Source of the DNA: Guyanagaster necrorhizus
Taxonomy: Eukaryota > Basidiomycota > Agaricomycetes > Agaricales > Physalacriaceae
Assembly (NCBI RefSeq): GCF_019112545.1
Contig: NW_025064889.1
Span: 1,099,893 to 1,163,892, forward strand
Length of the DNA: 64,000 bases
Reading direction: 5' to 3'
Part shown: piece after piece, positions 1 to 12,567 of the stretch
How positions within the stretch are numbered: the first letter of the stretch is position 1
How the letters are laid out: every line of letters starts with the position of its first letter
Translations under genes and position numbers: made by a program
The notes under the pieces: generated by a model
What the model was told of the DNA's origin: nothing
The model's database searches: none
The model's input: the letters and a program-made list of their open reading frames with translations, nothing else

Positions 1-3000
1 ACCTCAACTGTATTTGGTGATTGTGTATTGAGTGGTTAGGTGTTGGTGTTTGAGAGTTCATTCCTCATTCACTTCTCTTAGTCACTTAGAAGTTACCAAG
101 CATATCACCACAACTCCCATCTCTGAGCATGGCATTGGGCACCATGCTAGAGACTCCTTGGATGCTGTATGGGTGGCTTCAAGCACCAGAGGTTCTGCAG
201 GCTGAGGACCTCAACAGTTTCCATCAACAAGGGGAAGAAGTGCTAGTCAGAAAACAAGGATCAGTAGTCCTGATCCATTCTTTAATGATAACAACAGGAA
301 CGAGCTCTAGTACTGGAGAGAGGCAGCCAGAGAAGCCAGTCAGCTGGAAAGAGGAAGCAGAGCGACGAGCAGAACAGAATCACATATAGAGGTATCATGA
401 CCAGTACAATCCCCCCTGAATATCACCTCAGTCATCATAAAGGGCAGTATACAACACACCTCAATCCTCGCTGAGTACATCGAGAAGCAGGCATGAATCA
501 GGCACCAGGCCACATGAGAAAACACCCTCTTTGGGCAGTATCTCCATGCCTGAGATAGGAGAGGGGGCTCTGAGAGCTCCTGACTTACTGACACACTCAT
601 TGGTACCATCACCAACAACACTTCCAACCCTCTGTTCCAGGAATCTACCACTCCTGTCATGGAGTCCAACCTCTGGACAGGACCAGCTGCTGGAGTTGTC
701 CATGCTGACGACTACTACTTCCAGAGGATGACAAATATCGATGATGACTGCCTGCTATTGTATGGGACCGATACCATTGCAGACACCGAAGATATTCCCA
801 TCCAGAGAAGGATATCCTCAGACTGAGAGATAGTGAGAGGGGACAATGAATATATCGACCCCACAGGTGACATCCAGTGGTTCCTTGATGGAAACTTCAC
901 TGCCCTCTTCCTTTGCCTCTAGTTTTATCAAAACTTCCACCAGTATCATAGAGCAATAGCAAGAGTGACAATGAGCATCAAAGAGCCAGAAGAGCAGCCT
1001 GAGTGGCAGCCTACTCCTCAACCCAGACCCAATGATGCCAGTCTCAGCATGCAGCCCTGACCTAGTCGCCCTGGGGGTCTTCAGCCCACTTGACAGTTCC
1101 CTTCATGAGAGAGAGGAAATGACTGACGTGGATGATGAGGCTAAGGAGGATCTCGATGGAGAAGTCAGGGATCCTCTTGCTGAGTGGAGAAAGAAGATTG
1201 AACTGCCACCGATGGAGGAGGTATTATGACAGAAGGAGCAGGAGTAGTGAGAAGAGGAGTTTATTCGGTTGTATCAGAAGCAGGTAGCTGAATTATAGAG
1301 GGATGACCTTTGATTATAGTTGTCCCTGGGACAAAGATATACTCTTGCCGACTCTGTTGAGCAAGAAGAAATTTTGCAATATGTGGCTATAGAGTGAGCC
1401 ATTTTTAATTTTAATCAATGATTTTTGCATTATCAGATGGGATCACTACTGCCATACAAGCCGAGATATGGCAAGAGAGAGGCACTTAAGCCTTGGATGC
1501 CAAGTGTAATGCCGCCAAGATCAATGAGATAGACTACACTATTAATCTGATCAGAAACCTCAAAATATTCATATACCACCTTGGCAGTACAAACTTCAGC
1601 ATCTCAGCTCTCTCAATATTGACCCAAGCTGAGTAGCCACTTCTCAAACCTATAGAGGTTTCTGGTTCAGCAACCATTTGCCAAACAACTGCCGCCTGAT
1701 GAAGTCGAGGGCAGTGGAGCAGCCTCTGTGGCCTCAGAAAAGGATGACCCAGATGCTATGGCCCAAGGCTGAACCATCGAGAATGGGCAAATTGTGCAGA
1801 AGAAACCTCCTCCACCAAGAAGTCTCATGGCTGACAACGAATCCCTTCACTTGTTTTCAGGCCCTCTGACAGGGTGGGCAGATCTGCTCAGGGGAGCACC
1901 TCTGAACCCAATGCCCCCAGTTCCAGCAGGGGCACAAATCCTAAAGGTCATCCTGACCTTAGTATGAGACCTACTCCCCTTTAAAGAGGCTTCAGATGAC
2001 ATTGATCGATTCCTTATGAACTGCAATCAATATTTCCAGGTTTTTGCCTTGTACTTTCTACTCGACATGTACAAGGTGATATATGCCTTGACTTATCTAG
2101 AAGATAAGGTGAAGGTATGGTGGGTGCTTCTCACCCCTGCCTTCTAGTCAATCACACATCAGCACTATCACTACTCTTCATGGCCGGTATTCAAATAAAT
2201 AATCTAGAACAAGTTCATGGATTCCACCATCTAAGAAGTCCATAAGCAGAAAATAAAGGACTATAAGATGGGCGATAAAGCAGCTACAGAGTACTTTGAC
2301 GAGTTAAAATGACTCAGAAAACTCACCAGAGTACAAGAGGATGTAGCTGATGCCAGGCAGATGGTCAAATATATGAAACAAGGATTACCGCCCTTCTACC
2401 TTAAGACCATCTCTGACCTTGGCTATAGCATTCCAGTTGGGTATGAAGAATGGAAGACCAGGATCATTATCATATGGTGAGAACAGCAATAACAGAAGGT
2501 GAAATCATCCACCCTATCATGGAATGGACATTGAACTCAGGGACAGAGCTGGAAGCCCTTTACCTCTCAGACAACCACATCATCAAGGTCTGGTGGCTCA
2601 GCCCCAACTTCTCAATATGCTGAGAAGCGAACTGGTATGAGCATGACATATACTAGAATGGGTAAGCCAATGGATGTGGACTGCCTTAAGAAAGGAGAGA
2701 AGTGTTTCAACTGTGGTTAGAAGGGCCACATAGCATGAAACTATTCCCAGAAGAAGAACAAGCACACGTGAGAAGATATTTGGGCATAGATTGCTGAATT
2801 GATGAAGGAAGAACAGGACCTCGGCAAAGGCGATAAGGCTGAGGAGATAAAAGATGAGGCCGAGCAGTGAGCAATTCCACTGACTTGACCAAGGAAATGA
2901 ATAATGAGTCACAAACTGCTAGACAGACTGACATTTTATCTTCTGTAGTACCACCCCCTATGTCTAAATTATGCATGCATTCAAATATATCTGACCCTAT

Positions 3001-4580
3001 TATTCACCACCATGAATCACCTAAGGAATCGACTTCAACAACTCAAGCACTGATGAAGGGCCGAAGAGAGGCAGAGAGCCCCAAAGGTGTGTCATCATTA
3101 AAAGCTCATCAAGCTAAAAATATGAAACAGACTCAATTGTCTTCAGGCTGAACAGGGGCAGAGAGCCCCATAACCTGGCTCAAGCCATTCGATACTGAAT
3201 GGACTTGGCGAGCCATCAAGGATGCAAAGAATGAGATGGCAGCAAAGGCTGTACTCAAGAATTGGATACACAAGACCCAAGTCGAAGAAATAATTGATGA
3301 AATGATCAATGGAATAAAAACTGTAGAATGATACCGAGCCCTGAAGTGATTGGATGAACTGCGTGGACCACGAAGATTTGTCTGATGATCCAAGTCTCCA
3401 GGACAAGATCTAATAACTAAGGCACAGATTGAGACTTTAACATCTTGATCCACCCATACAGTCACCACCCTGATCGACAGTGGCTGTATGGGAAGTTCCA
3501 TCAATTGAGCTTTCATCACCAAGCATAAACTTCCCATCCGGGCAACAGCAGCACCCATCCTGGTTTATAATGCTGATGGGACAAAGAATCAGGCTGGATC
3601 AATCACTGAATATGTGGAGCTGAGGCTCACTATCAGCAATCATTCAGAATGAATCAATTTAGCAGTAACTGATCTGAAAACCAAGGAAGTATTCCTCGGT
3701 CATGATTGGTTAATAAGACATAATCTGCTAATCAACTGGAAAACTAAACACATCATCTTTGCCCAATGCCATTGCCAGAAGATTTCATTTGAATTACCAG
3801 ACAAGGACCCTGAAGATTGATGGGACGAAGAGATAAAAGATGGTGAGACAATTCTTGTCATCAACCTACAAAAGGCCATTAGCATCTGAGCAATACACCA
3901 TGCTAATGACCTAGCAGTGAAGGCTAATGCTGAAAAGGAGGAAAGAACATTGGGGAAAATGGTATTCATCTGAGCATGTGATTACCAGGATTTATTCAAA
4001 AAAGAAAGTTTTGACAAACTACCTAATACAAAACCCTGAGACCATACTATCGAATTAACTCCTAATACCAATGCCAATTTAGATTGCAAGTATTATCCAC
4101 TTAGCAATAATGAACAACAGGAACTGGATAAGTTTTTAGAAGAAAACTTATCCAGTGGAAGGATCCAGCCATCAAAATCACCGATGGCATCACTCTTCTT
4201 TTTTGTCAAAAAGAAGGATGGGAAACTCCAACCAGTATAAGATTATCAGAAGCTAAACAAGATGATGATCAAGAATTGATATCCATTTCCTTTAATTGCA
4301 GAATTGATGAACAAACTCCAAGGCACCAAGTACTACACCAAACTAGATGTTTGATGGGAGTACAATAATGTACACATTAAAGAAGGCGATGAGTGGAAGG
4401 CTGCTTTTCGAACTAACCACAGTTTGTTCGAACCGATGGTTATGTTCTTTGGACTCACCAACTCACCAGTCACATTCCAGTGGATGATGAACGACATCTT
4501 CAAGGATCTCATTGCCACTGAAAAAGTCATAATTTACTTGGATGACATCCTCATTATGACTAAAACCAAAGAGAAGCATC
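1..4580 (+). mobile_element. Ty3/gypsy chromovirus A, left part (gag, protease, start of RT)
   Basis: Left half of a degenerate gypsy polyprotein element whose 5' LTR lies before base 1. Positions 1 to about 1800 read as leader and N-terminal gag remnants full of stops. Gag continues to a zinc knuckle at 2703-2744 (CFNC..GHIA..N) in which the last Cys is Tyr. A retroviral-type aspartic protease follows, with LIDSG at about 3470-3484 and a later FLGHDWL motif. Reverse transcriptase starts near 4050; its FFVKKKDG block, FGLTNSP block and the catalytic YLDD (4535-4546) are readable. Stops fall where chromoviruses have Arg: TGA at 4277-4279 (before YPFP) and 4352-4354 (between DV and WEYNN). The reading frame stops abruptly at 4580, where element B is inserted, and resumes at 12568. 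The element is non-functional. Confidence 0.88.
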
Positions 4581-5072
4581 TGTTATGCACATGCCGCCGG
4601 CCTCTGTGTCACCTCAACCAATCTCGAATCCAATCACACTACCCACTGGACTCCGACCGCTTCCTATTACCTACTAATTTTATTTCATCAGTATCATTTC
4701 ACATCTGTATTTCACATTGTAATATCTAGACTCTGGACTCGGTAATGAATACCGACACCAGAACTCAATGGAACCTGACTCGGAATTAGCTACTATTAGT
4801 ATATAAAGCCATGTACATCATCGTAGCTACTCAGTTCAAATATCAACTTGAATAAGCCATCTACACTTCATACTCACCCTTCCCTATCTCACCCGTCAGA
4901 TTCTGCTCCAAAGGATACTCCTGCTCACTTCTCTGATGGAACTCTAGTCTATCCATCCAGATTCTTGGGCTCTGACTCAAGGGTGACATTGCCAATAGCT
5001 TCATCAATGCCCACACACTCTGCCAGACTCTGCATATGCACTCAAGCCCACTTGATTGGCATGTTCTTAACA
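4581..5072 (+). repeat. 5' LTR of gypsy element B
   Basis: A 492-bp sequence starting TGTTATGCAC and ending TTCTTAACA, matched end to end by 12076-12567. It has TG..CA termini and a TATATAAAG promoter-like box near 4800. The five bases before it (GCATC) pair with the five after the 3' LTR (GCATT), a target-site duplication with one C to T change. Confidence 0.93.
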
Positions 5073-6542
5073 GTATATTCGAACTCAAACCCTTGAGTTG
5101 AAAATTTTATCATGTCCACCACATTTACCGAACCCACAGAGACCGATCTCAAACAAAGACAGTCCACCCATCCAAACATGTTTTCCATAGAAGACATTCT
5201 AGTCTCTGCCTCAAAGGAACAACCAGGCCTGTTCGGATCAGCCTCCAGTGGGGGACAACCTTCCCATAGGGAAACCTATAATCACTCTAGCTTCACTGCT
5301 CACCAACCTAATTACGATGATTGCCCTAACTCTTTTGATGCCACCAGCATCCCAACTAATGGGGCCTGATGGGCCAGCCTGATGTATGGCACCCGAACCA
5401 ACCCCCCAACAGACCCTTTATCCCTAGGCAACAACTATGGGAATCCAGACAGCTCAGACTCAGAGGGCAGAGATGAAGACACCCCTACTTATACTTCCAT
5501 CTGACGGGAACTGGCTGGCAATCCACCAAACTCTTTCCCAGATGGACCAGGAGGACCAGATGGTCCCAATAGCCCAGGCAGCACTGATGGCCCCACAGGA
5601 AGTAACAATCTAAACCAGCAGGACATGTTTCTAGAATTCATGAATCTGTTACGAGGAGTCTCCGCCTCCCTCAACAACCCTAAACCAGCCACTGTCTATA
5701 CCAAGGTCAAGAAACCAGAACCATTTGATGGCTCTGACCCTCACAAACTGAAGGCTTTCATTGTCTCCCTTCAGTTGAACTTCAATGACAGACCTACTAC
5801 ATTTGCAATGGATGCTAACAAAGTTAACTACACCATTTCATTCCTGGCCAGCACCATGCTCAACTAGTTTGAACCAGACATTCTTAACTCCAATCTGTGG
5901 AATCTACCAGCCTGGCAATTCTCCTATGCAGCCTTCTTAGATGAGCTTCATAGCAACTTCAGCCCCTTTGATGCTATCAGAGATGCTGAAGATGCATTAG
6001 AATACCTTCGGATGCGCAATGGTGATCGGATCATGAAGTATATGATCCAATTCAACCAGTATGCTTCGCAAATTGGGTACGAAGATAACTCCCTCTGCCA
6101 TGCCTTTTACCATGGCCTCTGCACCTGTATCAAGGATAACATGGCACACCATGGGAAGCCAAACAACCTTCGTGATATGCGCTTCCTTGTCCAAGAACTT
6201 GATGCTCGCTACTGGACCCAGAAGACCGAAATTGCCTATGAAAATCAGGACAATAAATTCTCTAACCCCAAATCCAAGGGGTCTAACACTTCTTCCTCAG
6301 ACTCCAGCTCCACACCAAAATCTACTGTCTCTAAGCCCTATGCCAACAAGCTAAGCAAAGATGGCCATCTTACTCAGAAAGAAAAAGACCACCAGCATCA
6401 GAACAATCTTTGCATGTTCTGTGGAGCCAAACACAAGACTGAGAACTGCAACAAGTGGAAGGCAGCAGCCTCCACCAAGGGGTGTACAGCAGAGGTCAAC
6501 ACTGCTTCCATAGAACCAGCCCTGACAGAGTCGGAAAATTAG
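5073..6542 (+). pseudogene. Element B gag (decayed)
   Basis: Gag region of the inserted chromovirus, read in three main open blocks (5112-5369, 5625-5867, 6012-6542). It starts at an ATG about 40 bp after the LTR. The middle block holds the fungal retrotransposon gag core (KPEPFDGSDPHKLKAFI). A zinc knuckle lies at 6411-6449 with the spacing CX2CX3HX4C, one residue shorter between Cys and His than the usual CX2CX4HX4C. Blocks are separated by TGA and TAG stops. Gag would coat the element RNA in cytoplasmic particles; this copy cannot do so as one chain. Confidence 0.8.
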
Positions 6543-9500
6543 GAAGCAATCCTGTTTCCTCTATGCAAGTTCAGGGTTGCATCGACTGTATTCACACACC
6601 AGAGGTCATCACTCTCAATGCAACATCCCTTTCCAATCACTCCTTCCACATTCCCCTCTCAGCAGAATTGCTGATTACTACAGAATCCGATGGTTCCCCA
6701 ACTTGTATCATCCTACATTTTCTTGCTCTTATTGATTCTGGCTCTAGCCACTGCTTTGTTGATGCTAAGTATGTAGCTGCCAATGAAATCCCCATTAAAA
6801 CCATCCTTAGTATGCAACTTCAATTATTTGATGGCTCCATCAGGAGCTGTATATCTCAAATTGCAACCATCCCCATCTGTTTCCTGTCTGGAGACACCTT
6901 CCTTATTGACTTCTATGTCACTCCTCTGGATTCATCTTGCAATCTTGTCCTAGGATACAACTGGCTCTCTCGCTACAATTCACTGATTGACTGGGCTGAG
7001 AACAGTATCATTTTCCGCTCAAGCTACCAGGATCCCACTCCAACCAATTCTGTGGCCTCCACCACATTCCAGAGACTTCTGTGCCCACAGGACAACAGTC
7101 CACCCCTCTCTAAGCCTTCCAGCTCAAATCCAGGACTTCTATGCCCACCAGACTCCACCAGTCCAACTCCTGGGGCTTCACCCCATTCTAAATCAACTCC
7201 GGGTAACTGGCAGATGCCGTTCTCATACAAACTCATCTACTCCTATCCTCCCTCAGAGTCTTTTACTATGAAAGCACATCCAAAGATCTCCATCATATCT
7301 GCTGCTGCATTCATCCGAGCCAGTGCAGAAGAAGGCGCTCAGCAGTTCACACTGCAGCCTTCCTTGTCTAATATTGGAGCCAAAGCTGCATCTGCAGAAC
7401 CAGCAGATCTTTTACCAGTGCCAGTAGAGTACCACGATTTTGCAGACATCTTCAGCAATACCCTCTCCGAAAAACTACCCAAACACAGGCCATACGACCT
7501 CAAAATCAACCTCGAGGAAGGAACCTCTCTGCCACTTGAACCCATTTATTCTCTCTCAGAATCTGAACTCAAGGCCCTATGAGAGTTTATTGATGATAAT
7601 CTGTGCAATGGGTTCATTACTCTGTCCCGCTCTCCACATGGAGCTCTAGTTCTATTTGTCAAGAAAAAGACCAGTGAACTCTGACTTTGTGTCGACTACC
7701 ATAGCCTAAACAAAATCTCCAAGAAAGATCGCTACCTTCTTCCTCTCATTTCTGATCTCCTCGACTCTGCCTGCTCCACGCACATCTACACCAAGCTTGA
7801 CCTTCAGCATGCCTACCATCTTGTTCACATAGCTAAGGGGGATGAATGGAAAACAGCCTTCCAGACCCATTACAGTTCCTTTGAATGGCATGTCATGCCT
7901 TTTGGCCTCATAAATGCTCCAGCGGCATTCCAACGATTTGTGAATGATATATTCTCTGACATGCTCGACATATCAGTAGTAGTCTACCTCGACGACATTC
8001 TCATATATTCTGACAATCCGGAAGATCACCAGAAACATGTTTGTGAGGTCCTACACAGACTTAGAGCTAATAGACTCTATTGCAAAGGTTCCAAATGTGA
8101 ATTCAACCAGGATTCTGTGGAATATCTAGGCTATATTCTATCACCTGAAGGACTTCGCATGTCTGAAGAAAAAGTCAAGGCCATTGTTGACTGGCTGGTG
8201 CCATGAAAAGTCAAGGACATCCAATCTTTTCTTGGCTTTGCCAACTTCTACCATTGCTTCATACATGAATATAGTGATATCATCCTCTCTCTTACATGAC
8301 TCACCCACAAGAGAACTCCATGGAAATTTGATGACATATGCTTGGCCACCTTCAATGAGTTGAAACAGACCTTTACATATGCCTCTATTCTTACCCACTG
8401 GATCTCTGATTGAAAGATAGTGGTGGAAACCGACACCTCTGACTATGCAATTGCAGCTATCCTCTTCATCTATCTTGAAGATGGCGAAATTCACCCCATC
8501 GCTTTCTGCTCCCAGAGCCTCCACAATGCTGAACTCAACTATGACATCCATGACAAAGAGCTTCTAGCCATTTTTGAAGCCTTTAAACATTGGCGGCACT
8601 ACCTTGAAGGCTCCATGGACTCCATAAATGTTGTAACAGACCACAAAAACCTTGAATACTTCATCATCACTAAGATTCTAACCTGCTGACAGGTCCGCTG
8701 GTCCAAATACCTATCCCAGTTCAATCTAGTAATCTGGTTCTGCCCTGGAAAACTTGGTGGGAAATCAGATATGCTCACTAGACGATGGGATGTCTGCCCT
8801 AAAGAGGGGGATAGCCAATATGCCCAAATCAACCCCCACAATTTCCGATCTGTGTTCACCCAAAAACAACTCTCTGTATCACTCCAAGCAACTTATCTCA
8901 AAGACCCCACCCTATGGGCTAGTGCCATTATGGATATTGATAAACTCCACACCGATATCAGATAAGCACAATTCTCTGATGCTATGTCCTCTGACAGCCT
9001 CTGCCAGGCCAAGGCTGCTTCTGAATCCTCTCCCTCTCAATGGTCCATTGACGAATCCAACATTCTTCGCTTTGAAGGCCATATCCACATTCCAGACTCT
9101 GATAATCTCCATCTCTGTATACTACAGAACAATCATGACCACATCTTAGCAGATCACTTTGATCAAAACCAGACATTAGAACTAGTCCGGCAGAACTACA
9201 CCTGGCCAAAGATGCGTGAATATGTCTGACACTATGTTAAGTCCTGCACAGTTTGTGGGTACAACAAGACACTCAGACACCACCCCTATGGGTTACTGAA
9301 ACCTCTACTAGTTGCTGAACGGCTATGGGATTCCATTTCCATGGACTTCATTGAACAACTACTGGACTCCAATGGATTCACTGCCATCTTAGTAGTCATA
9401 GACTGAGCTAGCAAGCAAGCCATCTTCATTCCCACTCATGACACCATCAACTCCATGGAGCTCACCCAACTTTTCCTTATCCATGTATTCTTCAAACATA

Positions 9501-10430
9501 GGGTATCCAGTCACATCACATCTGACTGTGGCTCCGAATTCGTCTCCCAATTTACTCATACCTTAGCCATGGCCCTTGACATGGAACTCCACCTTACCTC
9601 TAGTTATCATCCAGAGGCCAATGGCCAAACTGAATAAGCAAACCAAACTCTGAAACAATACATCCACATCTACTGCTCCTATCAGCAGGATAACTGGGAT
9701 ACCCTCTTACCCATTGCTGAATTCGCCTATAATAATGCCCCTAATGTGTCCACTGGAATTTTCCCATTCTTTGCTAACAAGAGTTATCACCCCAACATCA
9801 CTATTCACCCTGAAAGGGATATCACCTCCACTTGGGCCTGAGATTTTGCAGTCAACCTTGATGAACTCCATTAATTACTGAAGGATGAAATTTCTGAAGC
9901 CCAGTCTCGCTACAAGACCCAAGCAGACAAGCACCAGATTCTGACACTTCTGTTCACAGTGGGGGACAAGGTCTACCTCAGCTCCAAACATATCAAAACC
10001 ATCCACCTGACCAGAAAATTCTCGGAGAAATACCTTGGTCCTTTTGAAATCATAGTCCAATCTAGTACCCACTCCTTTACCCTGAGGCTTCCGCTGGACC
10101 TCCGGTCTATTCACCTCATCTTCCATGTGTCACAATTGGAACCCATAGAAGAAAACACCATTCCTAACTGAATCCAACCACCACTGCCTTCAGTCGAAGT
10201 TGATGGAGAAGAATATTTCGAAATAGCCTAAATCCTCGACTCTAAACTGGACTGCCAGTTCCGCTGTCCACTGCTGTACAAAATCCAGTGGCCAGGATAT
10301 GAAGGTACCAATGAAGAATTTGCTTGGTTACTAGCCTCCAAGTTCTCTGCTGATGAATTTATTGAAGAATTCCACCACCAATACTCAGACAAACCAGGAC
10401 CCTTGTCCAAAGTTATTCAAACATCCTATT
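6543..10430 (+). pseudogene. Element B pol: protease, RT, RNase H, integrase, chromodomain (decayed)
   Basis: Domains in canonical gypsy order. Protease active site LIDSGSS lies at about 6730-6745. RT runs about 7560-8200 with [11 protein letters not shown] and catalytic YLDD at 7985-7996. RNase H runs about 8400-8690 (VVETDTSDYAIAAIL, then HDKELLAI). Integrase has its HHCC part near 9130-9260 and a DDE core: VVID at 9401, TSDCGSEF near 9520, and PEANGQTE at 9610-9634. A chromodomain-like tail runs about 10212-10400 (LYKIQWPGYEGTNEE). TGA interrupts at 7580, 7682, 8204 and 9404, each where Arg is expected (for example VID-stop-ASK). Integrase plus chromodomain would direct insertion into H3K9-methylated chromatin in intact relatives. 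Confidence 0.9.
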
Positions 10431-10613
10431 CCTAATACAGTGCTACTCTGGACACCACCAATGCTCCACCTTACCATTTCAATTCTAACCACTAATTACC
10501 ACTGTTCAATCACTCTTTCTACACTTTCAAAGTCAAAAAATTTTTTGCATTTATATTTTTGTCCACCATCAACATTCGACATCCTTTTCTATATACATTT
10601 TGTACAAAATATT

Positions 10614-12072
10614 TTACAAAAAAGCAGAACCTGATGAGCCTGCACTGGAATCCGAACTCTCCCCCCACTCCTTCAACTCCTCTATATCCTCATCCAGCCC
10701 CTTCAACATCACCTCCCGAAGATCCTCCACCTTCTGATCTCTCTCATTCTTGAAAATCAGTTGGGCCTTCTTCCAGGTCTCCACCTCAGACTCTGAAAAC
10801 AGCTCTGAAGGAAATGACATATCATCAGAACTGTAGACGTCTTGAAGACCTGCCACAGTATTGCGAACATCTGCCACCTCATCTGCCAACTCATCTATGT
10901 GACACATCAACTTGTGTATCAATTGTGAAAGTTGGTGGAGACTGGTGGAGACCTCCACACTGCTGATCACCTTGCTTGTGGTGACCCCTTTGTTGAATAA
11001 ACAGGCAGTTTTCTTGATCTTGCAGCGAGAGCAAGTTCACCCTCAACCAGCACCTTTGGTTACTAGGCATGCATAACACTGGGCACCATCTTGATGATAG
11101 CACACAACTCCCTAAAAACAAAAAAAAGCTAAGTTGAGCTATGAAAGAAAACCAAGACACTTACTTTTACCATCCAACAATTCCTCGCCCCCCACTGGTC
11201 CTGCCACTTCCAACTTTGCCTGCTTTTTGGGGCTAACAACCACCTCTGTCCTACTGCCATCCATTATGCTCCTCGATCTGAACTTGCATTTATGGCCTTT
11301 CTCCACTAAATCCACTGCCCTTCTCTTCCCCTCCTGCACCCTCTTTCTCCTCTCTAGAGTCCCCTCAGATTCCTTGGACTCATCATCCCTCTCAGTCCCC
11401 TTGTCCTGTTCATCATCGAATTCTGGAGGCATAGGGCAAGTCACCTTCTTGAAGCGAAAACTGGGGCCAGGACCAAACCATTCTGCCAACACTCGATGCA
11501 GCTAAAAATCAATGGCTTCTACAGGGGTCATTTGCAATCTATCCTCTGCAACCATCCTCTCCGGCTCTACCTTCTCAGCCTCAGCCCTTGCCGCTGCCTC
11601 TGCAGCCTCTCTCTCCTCAGCTTTCCTCTGAGCCACCTCTTTCAATGCCTCCTCTGCCTCCTTAGCCTGCCTCTCCATAGCCTGCTGAACCTCCTCTCTC
11701 TTCCTCTCCAACTCCTCCTTCTGCTCTTTTTTCCATGCCTTTTGGACCACATGATCTGCCCAGACCCTTTTCTCCTGCTCCTGCTCCCCTTGCCATTCCA
11801 AATGGCTCTCCACAGCCTCTGCATATTCTTCCTCTATGGTTCACCATTCCAGATGAAACAATTCCTTGGTCTTTTCAGGGCCATCAGGGGTGGATCCCCT
11901 CACCAAAGACTCAGGAGTGCATAAGCGACGATACATGGTGAGCAATGACATAGGTGAAGATAGTGGTTTCAGATCAAGCTGAAAAAACTCCCACGGCCAC
12001 CAACAATCTTTCATGTGACCCCACTGGCCATCAGGATCTGCACTCTTGAGGGCAAGAATGCTAAGAGGGGGA
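10614..12072 (-). pseudogene. Antisense coiled-coil / cysteine-cluster gene inside element B
   Basis: A gene-like reading on the strand opposite to pol fills the space between chromodomain and 3' LTR. From about 12072 it reads an N-terminal part rich in Trp (WGHMKDCWWPWEFFQLDL), then MYRRLCTPE at 11936, then a long acidic/basic coiled coil (11813-11502). Next comes a conserved basic segment (PKKQAKLEVAGPVGGEELL, about 11240-11180) and a likely intron (donor GTAAGT near 11154, acceptor TTTTTAG near 11104). Then comes a cysteine cluster with two CxxC pairs (about 11100-11000), and a C-terminal helical, acidic tail ending at 10614. Only a few stops interrupt it (one TGA after HLEW, one TAG after IDF, two TGA near the cysteines), all explicable by C to T change. 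The frame is off by one across the proposed intron. I recall similar hypothetical proteins in agaricomycetes but know no function. It could be a captured host gene or an element regulator. Confidence 0.72.
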
Positions 12073-12075
12073 TAC
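12063..12075 (+). other. Polypurine tract of element B
   Basis: Run AAGAGGGGGA directly before the 3' LTR, the expected plus-strand primer of a gypsy element. Confidence 0.7.
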
Positions 12076-12567
12076 TGTTACACACATGCTGTCAGCCTCT
12101 ATGTCACCTCAACCAACCGTGAATCCAATCACACTATCCACTAGACTCTAACTGCTTCCTATTACCTACTAATTTTATTTCATCAGTATCATTTCACATC
12201 TGTATTTCATATTGTAATATCTAGACCCTGAACTCGGTAATGAATACCGACACCAGAACCCAATGGAACCTGACTCAGAATTAGCTACCATTAGTATATA
12301 AAGCCATATACATCATCATAGCTACTCAGTTCGAATATCAACTTGGATAAGCCATCTATACTTTGTACTCACTCTTCTCTATCTCACTCGTCAGATTCTG
12401 CTCCAAAGGATACTCCTGCTCACTTCTCTGATGGAACTCCGGTCTGTCCATCCAGATCCTTGGGCTCTGACTCAAGAGTGACGTTGCCAATAGCTTTGTC
12501 AATGCCCATGCACTCCGCCAGACTCCACGTGTGCACTCAAGCCCACTCGATTGGCATATTCTTAACA
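12076..12567 (+). repeat. 3' LTR of gypsy element B
   Basis: Same 492-bp length as 4581-5072, starting TGTTACACAC and ending TTCTTAACA. Differences from the 5' copy are almost all transitions, several of the form TG in one copy and CA in the other (for example the fifth and sixth bases). The TATATAAAG box is kept. Confidence 0.93.

Noticed and set aside
4277..9406. TGA as a sense (Arg) codon, that is a non-standard genetic code
   Set aside because: TAG and TAA also interrupt the same frames, and intact host genes such as the GMC oxidoreductase and the iminopeptidase-like hydrolase end in TGA.
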